NCBI GenBank assembly: GCA_017618275.1
Contig: JAFZUS010000175.1
Span: 1 to 45,628, forward strand
Length of the DNA stretch: 45,628 nucleotides
Origin: Prevotella sp.
GTDB taxonomy: Bacteria; Bacteroidota; Bacteroidia; Bacteroidales; Bacteroidaceae
Reading direction: 5' to 3'
Shown here in pieces: positions 27,282 through 38,000 of the stretch (positions are counted from its first letter, which is position 1; each line of letters begins with the position of its first letter). A program made the translations under genes and the position numbers. The notes beneath the pieces are model-generated. The model ran no database searches. It worked only from the letters and a program-made list of their open reading frames with translations, and was not told the origin of the DNA.

Positions 27282-29740
27282 TTCAGATTATTGAGTAAGT
27301 TGTTTAAACTGTTTTCGTCCTGAATCATCACCTCACGGGGTTTCGAACCCATGGCGGCACCTACCACACCGGCTTTCTCCAACTGATCCATCAGTCGTCC
27401 GGCTCGGTTGTAGCCAATAGCAAACTTACGCTGGATGAGTGAGGTGCTGCCACTCTGTTCACGAACAATCAGACGGGCCGCATCCTCAAAGAGCGGATCC
27501 AGATGCTGCATGTCCACATCCTTGCCGTTGCCATCGCCCATATCGGTTTCTGGCATATCAGGCTCCGGCAACTCAAACGGCATACCGTAACTCTGTTGGG
27601 TGGCAATAAACTCGTTGATGCGCTCCACCTCTGGCGTATCGACAAAGGCACACTGCACACGCACGGGTTCTGCACCGTTCAAGAAGAGCATATCGCCTCG
27701 TCCTATCAACTGTTGGGCACCCGTACGGTCGAGAATCGTCTTGGAGTCGATACCCGCCGATACCTTAAATGCGATACGGGCAGGGAAGTTTGCCTTGATG
27801 TTACCCGTGATAATGGTTGTAGTAGGACGCTGGGTGGCAATCACCATGTGAATACCTACGGCACGTGCCAACTGGGCGATACGTGCGATAGGCAGTTCTA
27901 TCTCCTTGCCAGCCGTCATGATCAGATCACCGAACTCATCGATGATGACGACGATATACGGCATATAGTCGTGACCGCCACGCGGTGGAATCTTCCGGTC
28001 TATGAACTTCTTATTGTATTCTTTGATATTTCTGGCGCCCACCTCCTTCAACAGGTCGTAGCGGGTGTCCATCAACTTACAGAGCGAGTTCAGCGTGCGC
28101 ACCACCTTTGTCACGTCGGTGATAATGGGATCGGCATCCTCATCAGGAACCTTGGCCAGGAAGTGGTTGATCAACGGGTTGTAAATGGAGAACTCCACCT
28201 TCTTCGGGTCCACGAGCACAATCTTCAACTCTGCCGGATGCTTCTTATATAATAAAGAGGTGACGATGGCATTCAGTCCAACCGACTTACCCTGACCTGT
28301 TGCACCAGCCACGAGCAGGTGAGGGGCCTTGGCAAGGTCGAACATAAACACCTCGTTAGTAATGGTCTTACCTACAGCACAAGGCAGTTCCATCTGACTC
28401 TCCTGGAATTTCTTAGAGTTCAGGATCGATTCCATCGACACAATCGAGGGCTTGGCGTTAGGTACCTCGATACCCACCGTTCCCTTGCCGGGCATGGGTG
28501 CGATGATACGGATGCCGAGGGCCGAGAGACTCAGGGCGATATCGTCCTCCAGTGAGCGGATCTTGGTGATACGTACACCAGGTGCCAACGTGATCTCGTA
28601 GAGGGTGATGGTAGGACCGACCGTAGCCTTGATACTCGATATCTCCACACCGAAGGTACGTAGCACGTCTACGATACGGTTCTTGTTGGCATTCTGCTCC
28701 GCCATATCGATATACGGCTTACCGTCGTTATCGTATTTCTTCAACAGGTCGAGGGTGGGGTACTTGTAGTTCTCCAAGTCGCGCTTGGGGTCATAGGGTT
28801 CCATCTTCTTATAATCGTCGTCGGCAAGGGTATTGGTATCTGCCGTCTCCTCGTCGCCCTTTGCCACTTCTACTTCAAGATCAATATCCTTTCCTGCCAA
28901 TCCTGACGGTTCAGGTTTCCCCGTGTGTTTAGGCTCTTCCTCATAACCCTTGTCGATGATTGTGGCACCCTTATCGGTAAACACGACCTCCTGCTTGGAC
29001 GGATCGTCGAACACCACGGGGTCTTCCTCCGTCTTGATCAGGTTCTCGTAGGAGTCAACCTTCTCTTCCGGATTGTTGTTCGTAATCTTAAACGGTATTT
29101 TCTCGAACAGTTTCGATGGATTTAGGATTCTACGCAAGATATAGACGGTCTCCGCACTGATCCACGTCAGGAAGGCCAATGCTGTTAGCGCCAGCAGAAT
29201 GGTAAGGCCGGGCGCACCCACTAAGTTCTCTATCCACTGACAGATGTAGATGCCGTGATCGCCGCCAGGATTGTAGCAGGCGTCCACAAATAGGGGTGAG
29301 AGGAACTTGGCGAATGTCACGGAAGCCCAAATCATGATGATCATCATTGACATAAACCATTTCAGCAAGTTCACATGGTAGGCCTTGATCAGGTGTACGC
29401 CCAACAGGATCATAAACAACGGAATCAGAAATGAAGGCAGTCCGAAGCAGCACTTGATGAAGTAATTGGAAATGTAGGCCCCTAACTTTCCGCAGGTATT
29501 GGCAAACACTACCTGGGGATTCATCAACTCACCCTCGCGAGCCGATTCTATCATCGTCTGGTCTGCCGCACCCGTTGAGAGATACGAGATGAAGGCTATC
29601 AGCATATAGATAGCCAGGGCAATGATGATGAAGCCCACAAAAATCCACAGGATCTCATTCGAGAATATGTTTTTTATCCCCAGTGCTTCACTGAAACTGG
29701 AGGCCTGACTTGATCGCTTTTCTTTCTTCTTTTTTGCCAT
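27278..29740 (-). CDS. ftsK: DNA translocase FtsK/SpoIIIE
   Basis: Septal DNA pump that clears and decatenates chromosome termini. With the start at 29740 (MAKKKKEKRSS) it has 820 residues. An upstream ATG at 29791 is rejected because it lies before the predicted promoter's -7 element. Four transmembrane helices fill about 25-200, then an acidic linker. The motor has Walker A GATGQGKS (479-486) and IDEFGDLIM. The C-terminal gamma winged helix (about 750-805) includes QRKFAIGYNRAGRLMDQLE, which recognises KOPS-like sites. First gene of a three-gene operon. Confidence 0.95.
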   Translation of the reverse strand: MAKKKKEKRSSQASSFSEALGIKNIFSNEILWIFVGFIIIALAIYMLIAFISYLSTGAADQTMIESAREGELMNPQVVFANTCGKLGAYISNYFIKCCFGLPSFLIPLFMILLGVHLIKAYHVNLLKWFMSMMIIMIWASVTFAKFLSPLFVDACYNPGGDHGIYICQWIENLVGAPGLTILLALTALAFLTWISAETVYILRRILNPSKLFEKIPFKITNNNPEEKVDSYENLIKTEEDPVVFDDPSKQEVVFTDKGATIIDKGYEEEPKHTGKPEPSGLAGKDIDLEVEVAKGDEETADTNTLADDDYKKMEPYDPKRDLENYKYPTLDLLKKYDNDGKPYIDMAEQNANKNRIVDVLRTFGVEISSIKATVGPTITLYEITLAPGVRITKIRSLEDDIALSLSALGIRIIAPMPGKGTVGIEVPNAKPSIVSMESILNSKKFQESQMELPCAVGKTITNEVFMFDLAKAPHLLVAGATGQGKSVGLNAIVTSLLYKKHPAELKIVLVDPKKVEFSIYNPLINHFLAKVPDEDADPIITDVTKVVRTLNSLCKLMDTRYDLLKEVGARNIKEYNKKFIDRKIPPRGGHDYMPYIVVIIDEFGDLIMTAGKEIELPIARIAQLARAVGIHMVIATQRPTTTIITGNIKANFPARIAFKVSAGIDSKTILDRTGAQQLIGRGDMLFLNGAEPVRVQCAFVDTPEVERINEFIATQQSYGMPFELPEPDMPETDMGDGNGKDVDMQHLDPLFEDAARLIVREQSGSTSLIQRKFAIGYNRAGRLMDQLEKAGVVGAAMGSKPREVMIQDENSLNNLLNNLK

Positions 29741-29768
29741 AATCAAATTACATTTCCGAATTTTCGTG

Positions 29769-29776
29769 CAAAAGTA
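29769..29776 (-). promoter_or_regulatory. -7 element of the ftsK operon
   Basis: Minus-strand TACTTTTG fits TAnnTTTG, about 29 bp upstream of the chosen ftsK ATG. The -33 element is not clear. Confidence 0.55.
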
Positions 29777-29819
29777 ACTGAAAAATCCCACATTTCATCA
29801 TCTTTTACCGATTTTTTTG

Positions 29820-29827
29820 TAATTTTG
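29820..29827 (+). promoter_or_regulatory. -7 element of the exonuclease-rlmI-tilS operon
   Basis: TAATTTTG followed by CACC. The predicted start point lies about 7 nt before the ATG at 29838. The -33 element is not clear. Confidence 0.55.
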
Positions 29828-29837
29828 CACCTTGATA

Positions 29838-30524
29838 ATGAAAAAGATCATCTATAACCGGTTCGCGAAGGAATGGATGGCAGAACTTCCGAAGGTCACC
29901 TACGACAAGAATATCATTGTCATCGTGACGCCCCAGCAGACGGAAAGAGCAGTTGACTACCTGCTGTCTATGCCTATTCTCGGTGTTGACACCGAGACCA
30001 GACCGTCGTTCACCAAGCGACAGCAGTTCAAGTGCTCGCTCCTGCAGGTGGCCACACATCACAACTGTTTTCTCTTCCGCCTGAACTATACGGGCATGAC
30101 ACCATCCCTCATCCGACTGCTGGAAGACAAGACCGTTCCCAAAGTAGGGCTGTCCTGGCACGACGACATCATGTCGCTGAAACGACTATGTAGTTTCGAA
30201 CCAGGCTATTTTATCGACATCCAGGATCACATGAAGGAGATTGGCGTTGAGGACCTGAGTCTGCAAAAACTTTATGCTAACCTCTTCAACGAGCGTATCA
30301 GTAAGACCGAACGCCTTTCCAACTGGGAGCGCGATGTGTTGACAGACAAACAGAAACAGTATGCCGCCATCGATGCGTGGGCCTGCATCCAACTCTACGA
30401 AGAGTTGATGCGTCTGAAAGAGACCGGCAACTATGAACTGCACGCTTTGGAGATAGAACTCGAAATCGAAAAAGATTTTAAGATATATGAAGAACTTGCT
30501 ACTCAAAAGGGGAAAGGAGGATAG
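29838..30524 (+). CDS. 3'-5' exonuclease of the DEDDy (RNase D-like) type
   Basis: The 228-residue protein has the exonuclease motifs: LGVDTETRPSF (motif I, DxE), SWHDDIMSLKRL (motif II region) and YAAIDAWACIQLYEEL (motif III, YxxxD). It has no HRDC domain, so it is shorter than RNase D. It resembles stand-alone 3'-5' exonucleases of Bacteroidota. The ATG at 29838 is chosen over a TTG two codons upstream. The 3' end overlaps the rlmI-like gene by 38 bp. Confidence 0.88.
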   Translation: MKKIIYNRFAKEWMAELPKVTYDKNIIVIVTPQQTERAVDYLLSMPILGVDTETRPSFTKRQQFKCSLLQVATHHNCFLFRLNYTGMTPSLIRLLEDKTVPKVGLSWHDDIMSLKRLCSFEPGYFIDIQDHMKEIGVEDLSLQKLYANLFNERISKTERLSNWERDVLTDKQKQYAAIDAWACIQLYEELMRLKETGNYELHALEIELEIEKDFKIYEELATQKGKGG

Positions 30525-31659
30525 CCTCCTGCGCTTCCATCCCTGGGTGTTCTCTGGGGCTATACAACAGGCCGATGGGGATCTTTCCGAAGGTGAGATG
30601 GTTCGGGTCATCAGGAATGACGGTGCCTTTCTGGCTGTAGGCCACTATCAGGCTGGTTCCATCGCCGTCCGCATCTTGTCTTTCCGTGATGTAGAGATCG
30701 ACGATCAGTTCTGGTTTTCCCGTATAGAGTCAGCCCTCAGGATGCGTATCGCCATCGGCATGGCCGACAATCCGCAGAACAATACCTACCGTCTGGTACA
30801 TGGCGAGGGCGACCTGCTGCCAGGACTCATCATCGATGTCTATGGGAAGACTGCCGTCATGCAGGCCCATAGCATAGGTATGCATCTGAGTCGTGTACAG
30901 ATTGCCGAGCAACTGGCGAAGGTGATGGGCGCCCGTATCGAGAACATCTATTATAAGAGTGAGACCACACTGCCCTTTATGGACCACATGGAGAATGGCT
31001 TCCTCTATGGCGGTTCCCAGGAGAATACGGCTATCGAGAACGGCCTGATGTTTTACGTTGATTGGTTGCACGGACAAAAGACCGGTTTCTTCGTGGATCA
31101 GCGCGAGAACCGTTCCTTGCTTGAGAAATATGCCCGTGACAAGCGGGTACTGAATATGTTCTGCTACACAGGCGGTTTCTCGTTCTACGCCATGCGGGGT
31201 GGAGCGAAATTGGTACATTCTGTCGACAGCAGTGCCAAAGCCATCGAACTGACCAATCGCAACGTACAGTTGAATTTCCCAGGCGACTCCCGCCACCAGG
31301 CTTATTGCGAGGACGCTTTTAAGTTCCTAGAGCAGGCCGACAACCAGTACGACCTCATTATTCTTGATCCCCCTGCCTTCGCCAAGCATCGTGGGGCACT
31401 GCATAATGCCCTGAAAGGCTATACCCGCCTGAACAACAAGGCCTTTCAGAAGATTCAGCCTGGTGGCATCCTCTTCACGTTCAGTTGTTCACAGGTGGTC
31501 ACGAAGGACCATTTCCGCAATGCCGTCTTCACCGCTGCCGCCCAGGCAGGGCGTAAGGTGCGCATCCTGCACCAACTGCATCAGCCTGCCGACCATCCCA
31601 TCAACATCTATCATCCTGAGGGCGAATACCTCAAGGGACTCGTTCTGTATGTAGAATGA
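30487..31659 (+). CDS. rlmI: 23S rRNA (cytosine-5)-methyltransferase, RlmI-like
   Basis: Class I SAM-dependent RNA methyltransferase, probably modifying a 23S rRNA cytosine. The 390 residues have an N-terminal PUA domain (about 1-75, LKRGKEDSLLRFHPWVFSGAI broken here as two strands), an EEHAD-like linker, motif I MFCYTGGFSFYAM, motif IV LIILDPPAF, and the cysteine in FTFSCSQ. The start lies inside the exonuclease gene, so translation is likely coupled. Confidence 0.9.
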   Translation: MKNLLLKRGKEDSLLRFHPWVFSGAIQQADGDLSEGEMVRVIRNDGAFLAVGHYQAGSIAVRILSFRDVEIDDQFWFSRIESALRMRIAIGMADNPQNNTYRLVHGEGDLLPGLIIDVYGKTAVMQAHSIGMHLSRVQIAEQLAKVMGARIENIYYKSETTLPFMDHMENGFLYGGSQENTAIENGLMFYVDWLHGQKTGFFVDQRENRSLLEKYARDKRVLNMFCYTGGFSFYAMRGGAKLVHSVDSSAKAIELTNRNVQLNFPGDSRHQAYCEDAFKFLEQADNQYDLIILDPPAFAKHRGALHNALKGYTRLNNKAFQKIQPGGILFTFSCSQVVTKDHFRNAVFTAAAQAGRKVRILHQLHQPADHPINIYHPEGEYLKGLVLYVE

Positions 31660-31689
31660 GAAATGAGAAAATGAGGAATGAGAAATGAT
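31654..31689. repeat. AATGAGA-type repeat over the rlmI stop and tilS start
   Basis: Five imperfect copies of GAATGAG/AAATGAG on the plus strand. They contain the rlmI stop codon (TGA) and the tilS ATG, so one of the units supplies each signal. Confidence 0.75.
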
Positions 31690-33000
31690 GATTACCTGGT
31701 AGGCAGGGTGGAGCAATATGTTAGGAAGCAGCAGTTGCTGTCGCCTGACGGATTGCATCTGGTGGCATTGAGCGGTGGTGCCGACAGCGTGGCATTGTTG
31801 CTCGTCCTGAAGCAACTGGGCTACCGTATCGAGGCCGTTCATTGCAACTTCCATCTGCGTGGCGAAGAGTCAGACCGTGATGAGGATTTTGTGAAAACTC
31901 TCTGCAAACAGCACGATATTTCTCTTCACTTAATTCACTTTGACACAGAAGAATACGCATCTGTCCATCAAGTAAGCATTGAAATGGCTGCACGAGAACT
32001 GCGCTATCGTTATTTCGAGCAGTTACGACAGGATATCGGAGCAGAGACCATCTGTGTGGCCCACCACCGTGATGATGCCGTAGAGACGCTGTTGATGAAC
32101 CTGATGCGAGGAGCCGGCATTCACGGACTCACTGGTATTCATCCGAAGAACGGTACCGTCGTGCGCCCCTTGCTGGGTGTCTGTCGTCAGGACATAGAGG
32201 ACTACCTGCGCCAACAGGATCAGTCGTATGTCACCGACTCCACCAACCTCCAACCCGATGTGCTCCGTAATAAGATCCGTCTTCAACTACTTCCCCTATT
32301 CGAAAGCATATATCCCGGTTCCATCGATAATATCGCCCGTAGCGCTCATTATCTTTCCGAAGCCGAAAAAGTCTATAATTCCTCTTTCAGTACGCAGGAC
32401 TGTCCCCAGTGTGCGCTCATCATTCCTCATTCCTCAGTATTTTCCGCCCCATCACCCCTCAGCCTTCTCTACGAACGTTTGACGCCCCTTGGCTTCAACC
32501 GCACCCAGGTCGAGCAGATTCTTTCCTGTCTGCAAGGCGAGTCGGGTAGGGAATTCACTTCTCCCACGCATATCCTCGTCATCGACAGAGACCGTCTGGT
32601 GGTAGAGCCCATCAGTGAACCGATGAAACCGTTTATTATTCCAGAGCCTGGTCTTTACCGTCTCGATGAAACCGCCACACTTCGCGTGGAACATGTAGGT
32701 ACTGATATTGGAATCAGTCGCGACCCACAGATAGCCACGCTTGATGCCTCTCAGGTGCGTTTCCCGCTCACCATCCGCACCACGCAGGAAGGCGACCGTT
32801 TCCAGCCCTTCGGTATGAGGGGAAAGAAACTGGTCAGCGATTTTCTCACTGACCAGAAACTCAATATCCTTGAAAAGCGCCGTCAGCTCGTCGTCACCGA
32901 TGCCACAGGCACCATCCTCTGGCTCGTTGGCTTCCGTATCGCTGAGTCTTTCCGCATCACGGATGCCACCACCGCCTGTCTTCGTCTGACGAAGGCCTGA
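31678..33000 (+). CDS. tilS: tRNA(Ile)-lysidine synthetase
   Basis: Modifies C34 of the AUA-decoding tRNA-Ile to lysidine, an essential step. The 440-residue protein has the PP-loop LSGGADSVALL (31-41), HCNFHLRGEESDRDE, and VAHHRDDAVETLLMNLMRG. The C-terminal half contains the TilS substrate-binding domains (TTQEGDRFQPFGMRGKKLVSDFL). Residues near 247-253 (ALIIPHSSV) are encoded by a reverse-complement AATGAG-type repeat, which appears to be an insertion in the loop before LLYERL. The gene is convergent with the alpha-glucuronidase gene, 8 bp away, with no evident terminator. Confidence 0.95.
   Translation: MRNDDYLVGRVEQYVRKQQLLSPDGLHLVALSGGADSVALLLVLKQLGYRIEAVHCNFHLRGEESDRDEDFVKTLCKQHDISLHLIHFDTEEYASVHQVSIEMAARELRYRYFEQLRQDIGAETICVAHHRDDAVETLLMNLMRGAGIHGLTGIHPKNGTVVRPLLGVCRQDIEDYLRQQDQSYVTDSTNLQPDVLRNKIRLQLLPLFESIYPGSIDNIARSAHYLSEAEKVYNSSFSTQDCPQCALIIPHSSVFSAPSPLSLLYERLTPLGFNRTQVEQILSCLQGESGREFTSPTHILVIDRDRLVVEPISEPMKPFIIPEPGLYRLDETATLRVEHVGTDIGISRDPQIATLDASQVRFPLTIRTTQEGDRFQPFGMRGKKLVSDFLTDQKLNILEKRRQLVVTDATGTILWLVGFRIAESFRITDATTACLRLTKA
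32417..32436. repeat. AATGAG-type repeat inside tilS, reverse orientation
   Basis: TCATCATTCCTCATTCCTCA on the plus strand is the complement of the AATGAGG repeat seen at the tilS start. It is in frame. Confidence 0.6.
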
Positions 33001-33008
33001 CCTCTCTC

Positions 33009-35048
33009 TTACTTGGTATATCCGCTCTCCGGGTTCTCATACATGGTGATGGGGATGCGGAACTTCATCATCTCGTCGAGGTTGTGGACGGGATGTTCCA
33101 TATCCGATGGAATCGGACGATTTGAGAATGTCTGGAAATAGAGCAGACAGGCATCACGCCACCATTCTGCATCGCGTGCCTGGATGCGGAGTTTATGCTG
33201 CACCTCCTCGAAGCGCTGACTGTCGATATAGGGCTGCATGGCATCCCAGATGGTCAGGAATCGGCGTGCCTCACGAACACCGTCGTCATACTTGTGGCAC
33301 AGTTCGTCCCAGAAGGTGCGTCCGCTCTTCATCTTGTGGTCCCAAGGCACGTGGTGGAACCAAGCCAGCAGATTCTCAGGACAGGTGTTGATGTCGTTGT
33401 AGAGTCTGCAGAGTTCATCGGGATACTGCTTCACGTTGGCTGAGCCTGTCAGCGTACGGTCGAAGCCCAGTCCGATACTGTCAGCCTTGTGGTAGTAGGG
33501 TGGGGTCCAGTCGGCTCTCACGCCACGTGGCGCATACCAGGGCTCTGGTCCGTAGTGGTGCGTTCCTGCAAAGATATGATGGATTCCGAGTGGCATCATG
33601 TAGTCGACACAAGCCTCTCGACTGGAGAGCATCATGTCGATAATCACACCCCAGGGATACCCATATACTGCAGGATAGCGGGCGCTACTCAGATTTGTCG
33701 GACTTGTGAGACTCTTGGAAGACAGAAGGGGTGCGAATGTCTGACGCAACCACTCGTAGGCGATATCCTCCGATTTCATCGTGGGGTTCCATGCCAAACG
33801 CCCGAAGGCGTACCAGTTGGCTTGTGCGAAGTGGTGACCACACCAGTTCGTATTGTCACCAATATTGGCCACACCAGCCATCGCCCTCAGGCTGCCAGGT
33901 TTCACAAACGAGAAGAACTCCTGCCACATCGGGGCGAGATAGACCAGGTGGTTGGCGGCACCGAGATACTCCTGTGTGATCTGGAACTCCACCATCATCT
34001 GCGTCTTCTGCATAGAGGTGAACAGAGGACTGTAAGGCTCACGTGGCTGGAAGTCCACGGGCCCGTTCTTAATCTGTATGATGACATTGTCAGCAAACTG
34101 CCCGTCGAGCGGCATAAACTCCAGGCAGGCCTGGTTGGCACGGTCAGGACTCTGTGGCGCATAGACGAAGGCACGCCACATCACGATACCCTTGTGGGGT
34201 TTCAGTACACCAGCCAGCATGTTGGCTCCGTCGGCATGTGTGCGCCCGAAGTCCTGTGGTCCTGGTTCTCCCTCGGAATTAGCCTTCACGAGGAAACCTC
34301 CGAAATCAGGAATCATCTTGTATATCTCATTGACCTTATCCTTCCACCAGCGTACGAGGTCAGCGTTGAGCGGGTCGGCAGTCTCCAGTCCTCCCACCTT
34401 GATGGGCGAGGCAAAATTGATGGAGAGATAGACGCGGATGCCATAGGGGCGCAACTGGTCGGCAATGGCCTTGGCTTTCTCCAGACTCTCGGTCGAGAGT
34501 GCCTCAGGCTTGGCGTTCACATTGTTGAGCACAGTACCGTTGATGCCTATCGACGCATTGGCGCGAGCATACATCTTCATGCGCTCCGGGTCTGGATTCA
34601 CGAAGATACTGTGTCCTGCGAAACCACGCTCCACTGTACCGTTGGGATTGTCCCAGTGATTCAGGATGCGCAGGTCGTAGAAGGGCTTTTCCGTGATGTC
34701 GAGTCCGTCACAAGATTCTCCCGTCTGTTGCAGGCGCAGCAGATGGTAGGCACCGTAGAGCAGACCTGCGTCATTGGTAGCGGCTATCACGGTCTTGCCG
34801 TCCTGACTCTTGATGGTGTAACCGTCCTTGGCAATACCTTTCTGTCGTTTCAGTACTACGGGACCACCCTGCCAGTAGGTTTGCAATTCGGTCATAGCCG
34901 TACCCTTCACACCTGTAATCGCGGATGTGGTCTTTACGTTGTCGAGTCGCAGCCACAGGCGACTGCCGTCTTCGCCGCTTGTGGCAGCCAAACTCCATCC
35001 TGTCGTCAGCAGGACGAGTGTAGAGATAAGAAATCTTTTCATTTTCAT
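33009..35048 (-). CDS. aguA: GH67 alpha-glucuronidase, secreted
   Basis: Removes (4-O-methyl)glucuronic acid from xylo-oligosaccharides. The 679-residue protein has a signal peptide (FLISTLVLLTTGWSLAA). Family GH67 features are KANSEGEPGPQDFGRTHADG with the likely acid glutamate, GPVDFQPREPYSPLF and VEFQITQEYLG with the paired Asp/Glu bases, and YDINTCPENLLAWFHHVPWD-like C-terminal regions. It sits 20 bp after a BspA-like gene in the same direction with no promoter seen between, so it is probably the last gene of that operon. No other xylan gene is in view. Confidence 0.95.
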   Translation of the reverse strand: MKMKRFLISTLVLLTTGWSLAATSGEDGSRLWLRLDNVKTTSAITGVKGTAMTELQTYWQGGPVVLKRQKGIAKDGYTIKSQDGKTVIAATNDAGLLYGAYHLLRLQQTGESCDGLDITEKPFYDLRILNHWDNPNGTVERGFAGHSIFVNPDPERMKMYARANASIGINGTVLNNVNAKPEALSTESLEKAKAIADQLRPYGIRVYLSINFASPIKVGGLETADPLNADLVRWWKDKVNEIYKMIPDFGGFLVKANSEGEPGPQDFGRTHADGANMLAGVLKPHKGIVMWRAFVYAPQSPDRANQACLEFMPLDGQFADNVIIQIKNGPVDFQPREPYSPLFTSMQKTQMMVEFQITQEYLGAANHLVYLAPMWQEFFSFVKPGSLRAMAGVANIGDNTNWCGHHFAQANWYAFGRLAWNPTMKSEDIAYEWLRQTFAPLLSSKSLTSPTNLSSARYPAVYGYPWGVIIDMMLSSREACVDYMMPLGIHHIFAGTHHYGPEPWYAPRGVRADWTPPYYHKADSIGLGFDRTLTGSANVKQYPDELCRLYNDINTCPENLLAWFHHVPWDHKMKSGRTFWDELCHKYDDGVREARRFLTIWDAMQPYIDSQRFEEVQHKLRIQARDAEWWRDACLLYFQTFSNRPIPSDMEHPVHNLDEMMKFRIPITMYENPESGYTK

Positions 35049-35068
35049 ATATATAAATAATGTATTAT

Positions 35069-38000
35069 CTATTCAGTGAGTCCGTTTACCACCATGATGA
35101 TATCGGCGATATTAAACACACCGTCGCCATTCATGTCGAGAACATCGTTAGTTGGGTTGGCGATGGCATTCACCATATCCACGATGCTCTTAGCAGAAAA
35201 CAGATCATCTCCGGTCGTGGTGCCGTCAGGCCAACTGATGGTCAGACTTCGTGGCCCCGTGGGTTCTACAGGCTCTTCCTGTGGCATGCCCGACCACAGC
35301 CAACAGCGATGGGCGGCTATCGGACCGTAACTGTTCATGCGCACGAAGCCTGAGCCGTAGAAGTTGTAGTAGGTCGGACCATTGAGTACATCGATCTTGT
35401 CGATTGCCTCGTTGGTGCCCTCGAAGCCGTAGTAGCCAAACTTGTCGCCGAGGTCGTCGAGAGCCATATTAGCGTAATTGTTGGCCATCGGACCGTCGAA
35501 GGCCTCGATGAACTTCGCTGTAATCTCTTCATCCGTCTCGTTGCTCACAATGAGCGGGGTGTTCTGGCCGAACAACTTGCCTTCGAACTCTGTCAACTCG
35601 ACAATGTCTTCATTCACGTCGGTGACGGTATAGAACTTCAGGTTGTCGTTCGCCTCATAGAGTGCCAGCGCCCTGTCGTCGAAGTAGGTCGACTTCCCAG
35701 CGGGGAAGGTAATCTCCGTCAGTCCTGCAATACCTGCCTCGTAGGTACCGTTGAAGTAACTGTATCCCACAGCAAGATCGCCATACTGGCTGCTGGTAAA
35801 CACATCCTCAGGATAGAGCACATTTTCGCCTACCTTGACCTTTCCGTCGAAGCCCTCGGCGAATATATACGGTGCGCCGTTTGTGATGCCCACCTTGATC
35901 TTCGTCGTGGGTGCTGCGCTGAGGATGATGTCTTCGTCGAAGCAGATCACCTTATCCTCTGCCAACCAGATATCCGCCCCCGTGCAACTGAAGGTGGGGA
36001 TGCCCGTGAGCCACAGACGGCCTTCGTTGAAGATGCCACAGGTCTTGCCGTTGATGGTGCCACCGTTGACAGTCAGCGCACCGCTGTTGTAGATGGCGCT
36101 CTTGTACTGTGTCGAGGCGTTTTCCTCATAGAGGTTCTCAAACGTGCCGCCCTCGATGGTCATATAACTTTGAGGATCGACAAAAGCCACACTGCGCTTC
36201 CTGCCACTCACCTTGCCACCAGTGCCACTGTCCTTGATGGTCAGGTTGGCTTTGTTCATCACCACGATGTTGCCGCCTTCAGCAAAGTCCATCGTGTGGC
36301 CGTTCAGGTCGAGTGTGACATTCAAGTCGTCCATCTTGCCATTGAACTCCAGGTCACCACTGATACCAGCGCTTTCATCGACCGTTGAGTTCCATTCATC
36401 CAGGAGTGTCAGGACATCACCGTCCTGCAGTGCCGACACGGCTTTCTCCACAGAAGAATATTCGGTTGTCTCACCAGCCTCCGTTGTCACGCTGGCAATG
36501 GCTGGTCCTTCCTCTGATGCAGGCTTTATGATGCTGGCATAATCTTTCCAGTAATTAGCCTTTTGATAATCGCTCAGGGCAGAGGCGGGCACGTAGATGC
36601 TTTCCAAACTGGGGCATTCTGAGAAAACCAAGGTACCTATTTGGGGTGGCGTGGTAGGCAGGACATAGACCGTCTTCAGTTTATCACACCCTATAAAAGT
36701 GTTATACCCCATGTACGTCACGCCAGCGGGGATGGTGATGGTCGTTAGACTCTTGCAATTGTGGAAAGCACTACCACCAATATACTCCAATTCCGGTGTA
36801 CCATCAAAGGTGACCGTCGCCAGACCCCAACAACTATCAAAGGCATCATCACCAATGAGTGTCACGCTGGCAGGGATGATGATGGCTGTCAATTTACTAA
36901 AAATCTGGAATGCAAATTTGCCGATACTTGTCACCCCCGACTCAATCACGATGGAATGGATGTCATTATTAAAAGTATTCCAGGGCCGATCTCCTGGTTT
37001 TGCATAGTCATACATATCACCCGTGCCGCTGATGGTGAGTACATCGCCCGAAATACTCCACGTCACGTTCTCTCCGCATAAATTTGGCCCTCCCTCGAAC
37101 ACCGCCATCACCGTCACGCTATGATTCGGCATGAAAAACGAGGTGGTTGCACTCGAAGTGTCGAGGTTAAAGTCGTCGCCGCCCGAAACCACCTGCCACT
37201 CCTTAAACTTATAGCCCATATTGGGTGTGGCCTTCAGCGTCACCAGCGTACCAGGGATAATGTTGCTGCTTGGGGATGCAGAGGCCGTACCATGTCCATC
37301 ATTTTGAACGGTGACTGTATTATTATTTACAGGCGCAATAGGGCTACTCTCCGCAAACGTCGCCTTCACCGTCACGCCAACGGCAGGCATCGTAAACGAG
37401 TTGCCTTTCACCGTCACGGGATTCCCGCTTACAGTCTCCTCAACAGAATAGTTGACAAAATCATAGCCCTCGTTAACGGTGAATCTGAAATAGACCTTCT
37501 CACCCTCATTCGCCGTGAGTGAACTGCTCCACGTCGAATTGTCCTTACTCACTTCCACCAAGCCGCCACCTGTCGGAGTGGCCTGAGTAGTAACTTTGTC
37601 TGTATCAACTGGAACACTCCCTCCCACATGAATCTGAATACCATTATGATTGGTGATGAGAACCTTATTTTTGCCATCAACATTGATGAATGTGCCGTTC
37701 TGGGTGTATAGTTCGGCATGCTCCCAGGTGTCAATAATGTCGATGGTGTATATACCGGTCTCAACATCCCCGATGGTTGCCTCGAACTGCGTAAACGGAA
37801 ATGCATCAGACCTATCGCCTTGGAAATGAGCCGTCTCAGTGGAGTTGTCATAGTTGGGATCATCAAAGGAAGATGCCCAAATGATGGAGAGTTGGTCAAC
37901 TCCATCGTATGCCCATTGGAAGTCCGTGGAGTGGCCCCAGGTCGCTTCGCCTGTACCTGATCCATACTTTTTGCGCTTGCCAGCGTATGCAAAGCAGGAA

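Noticed and set aside
29741-29791. N-terminal extension of FtsK from the ATG at 29791
   Set aside because: It would begin upstream of the predicted promoter's -7 element. MAKKKKEKRSS at 29740 is a typical start.
33001-33008. Bidirectional terminator between tilS and aguA
   Set aside because: Only 8 bp separate the stop codons and no hairpin with a T-run is visible on either strand.
33489-35060. Plus-strand ORF of 523 codons opposite aguA
   Set aside because: The minus strand encodes a full GH67 enzyme. The plus-strand translation has no recognisable domain.
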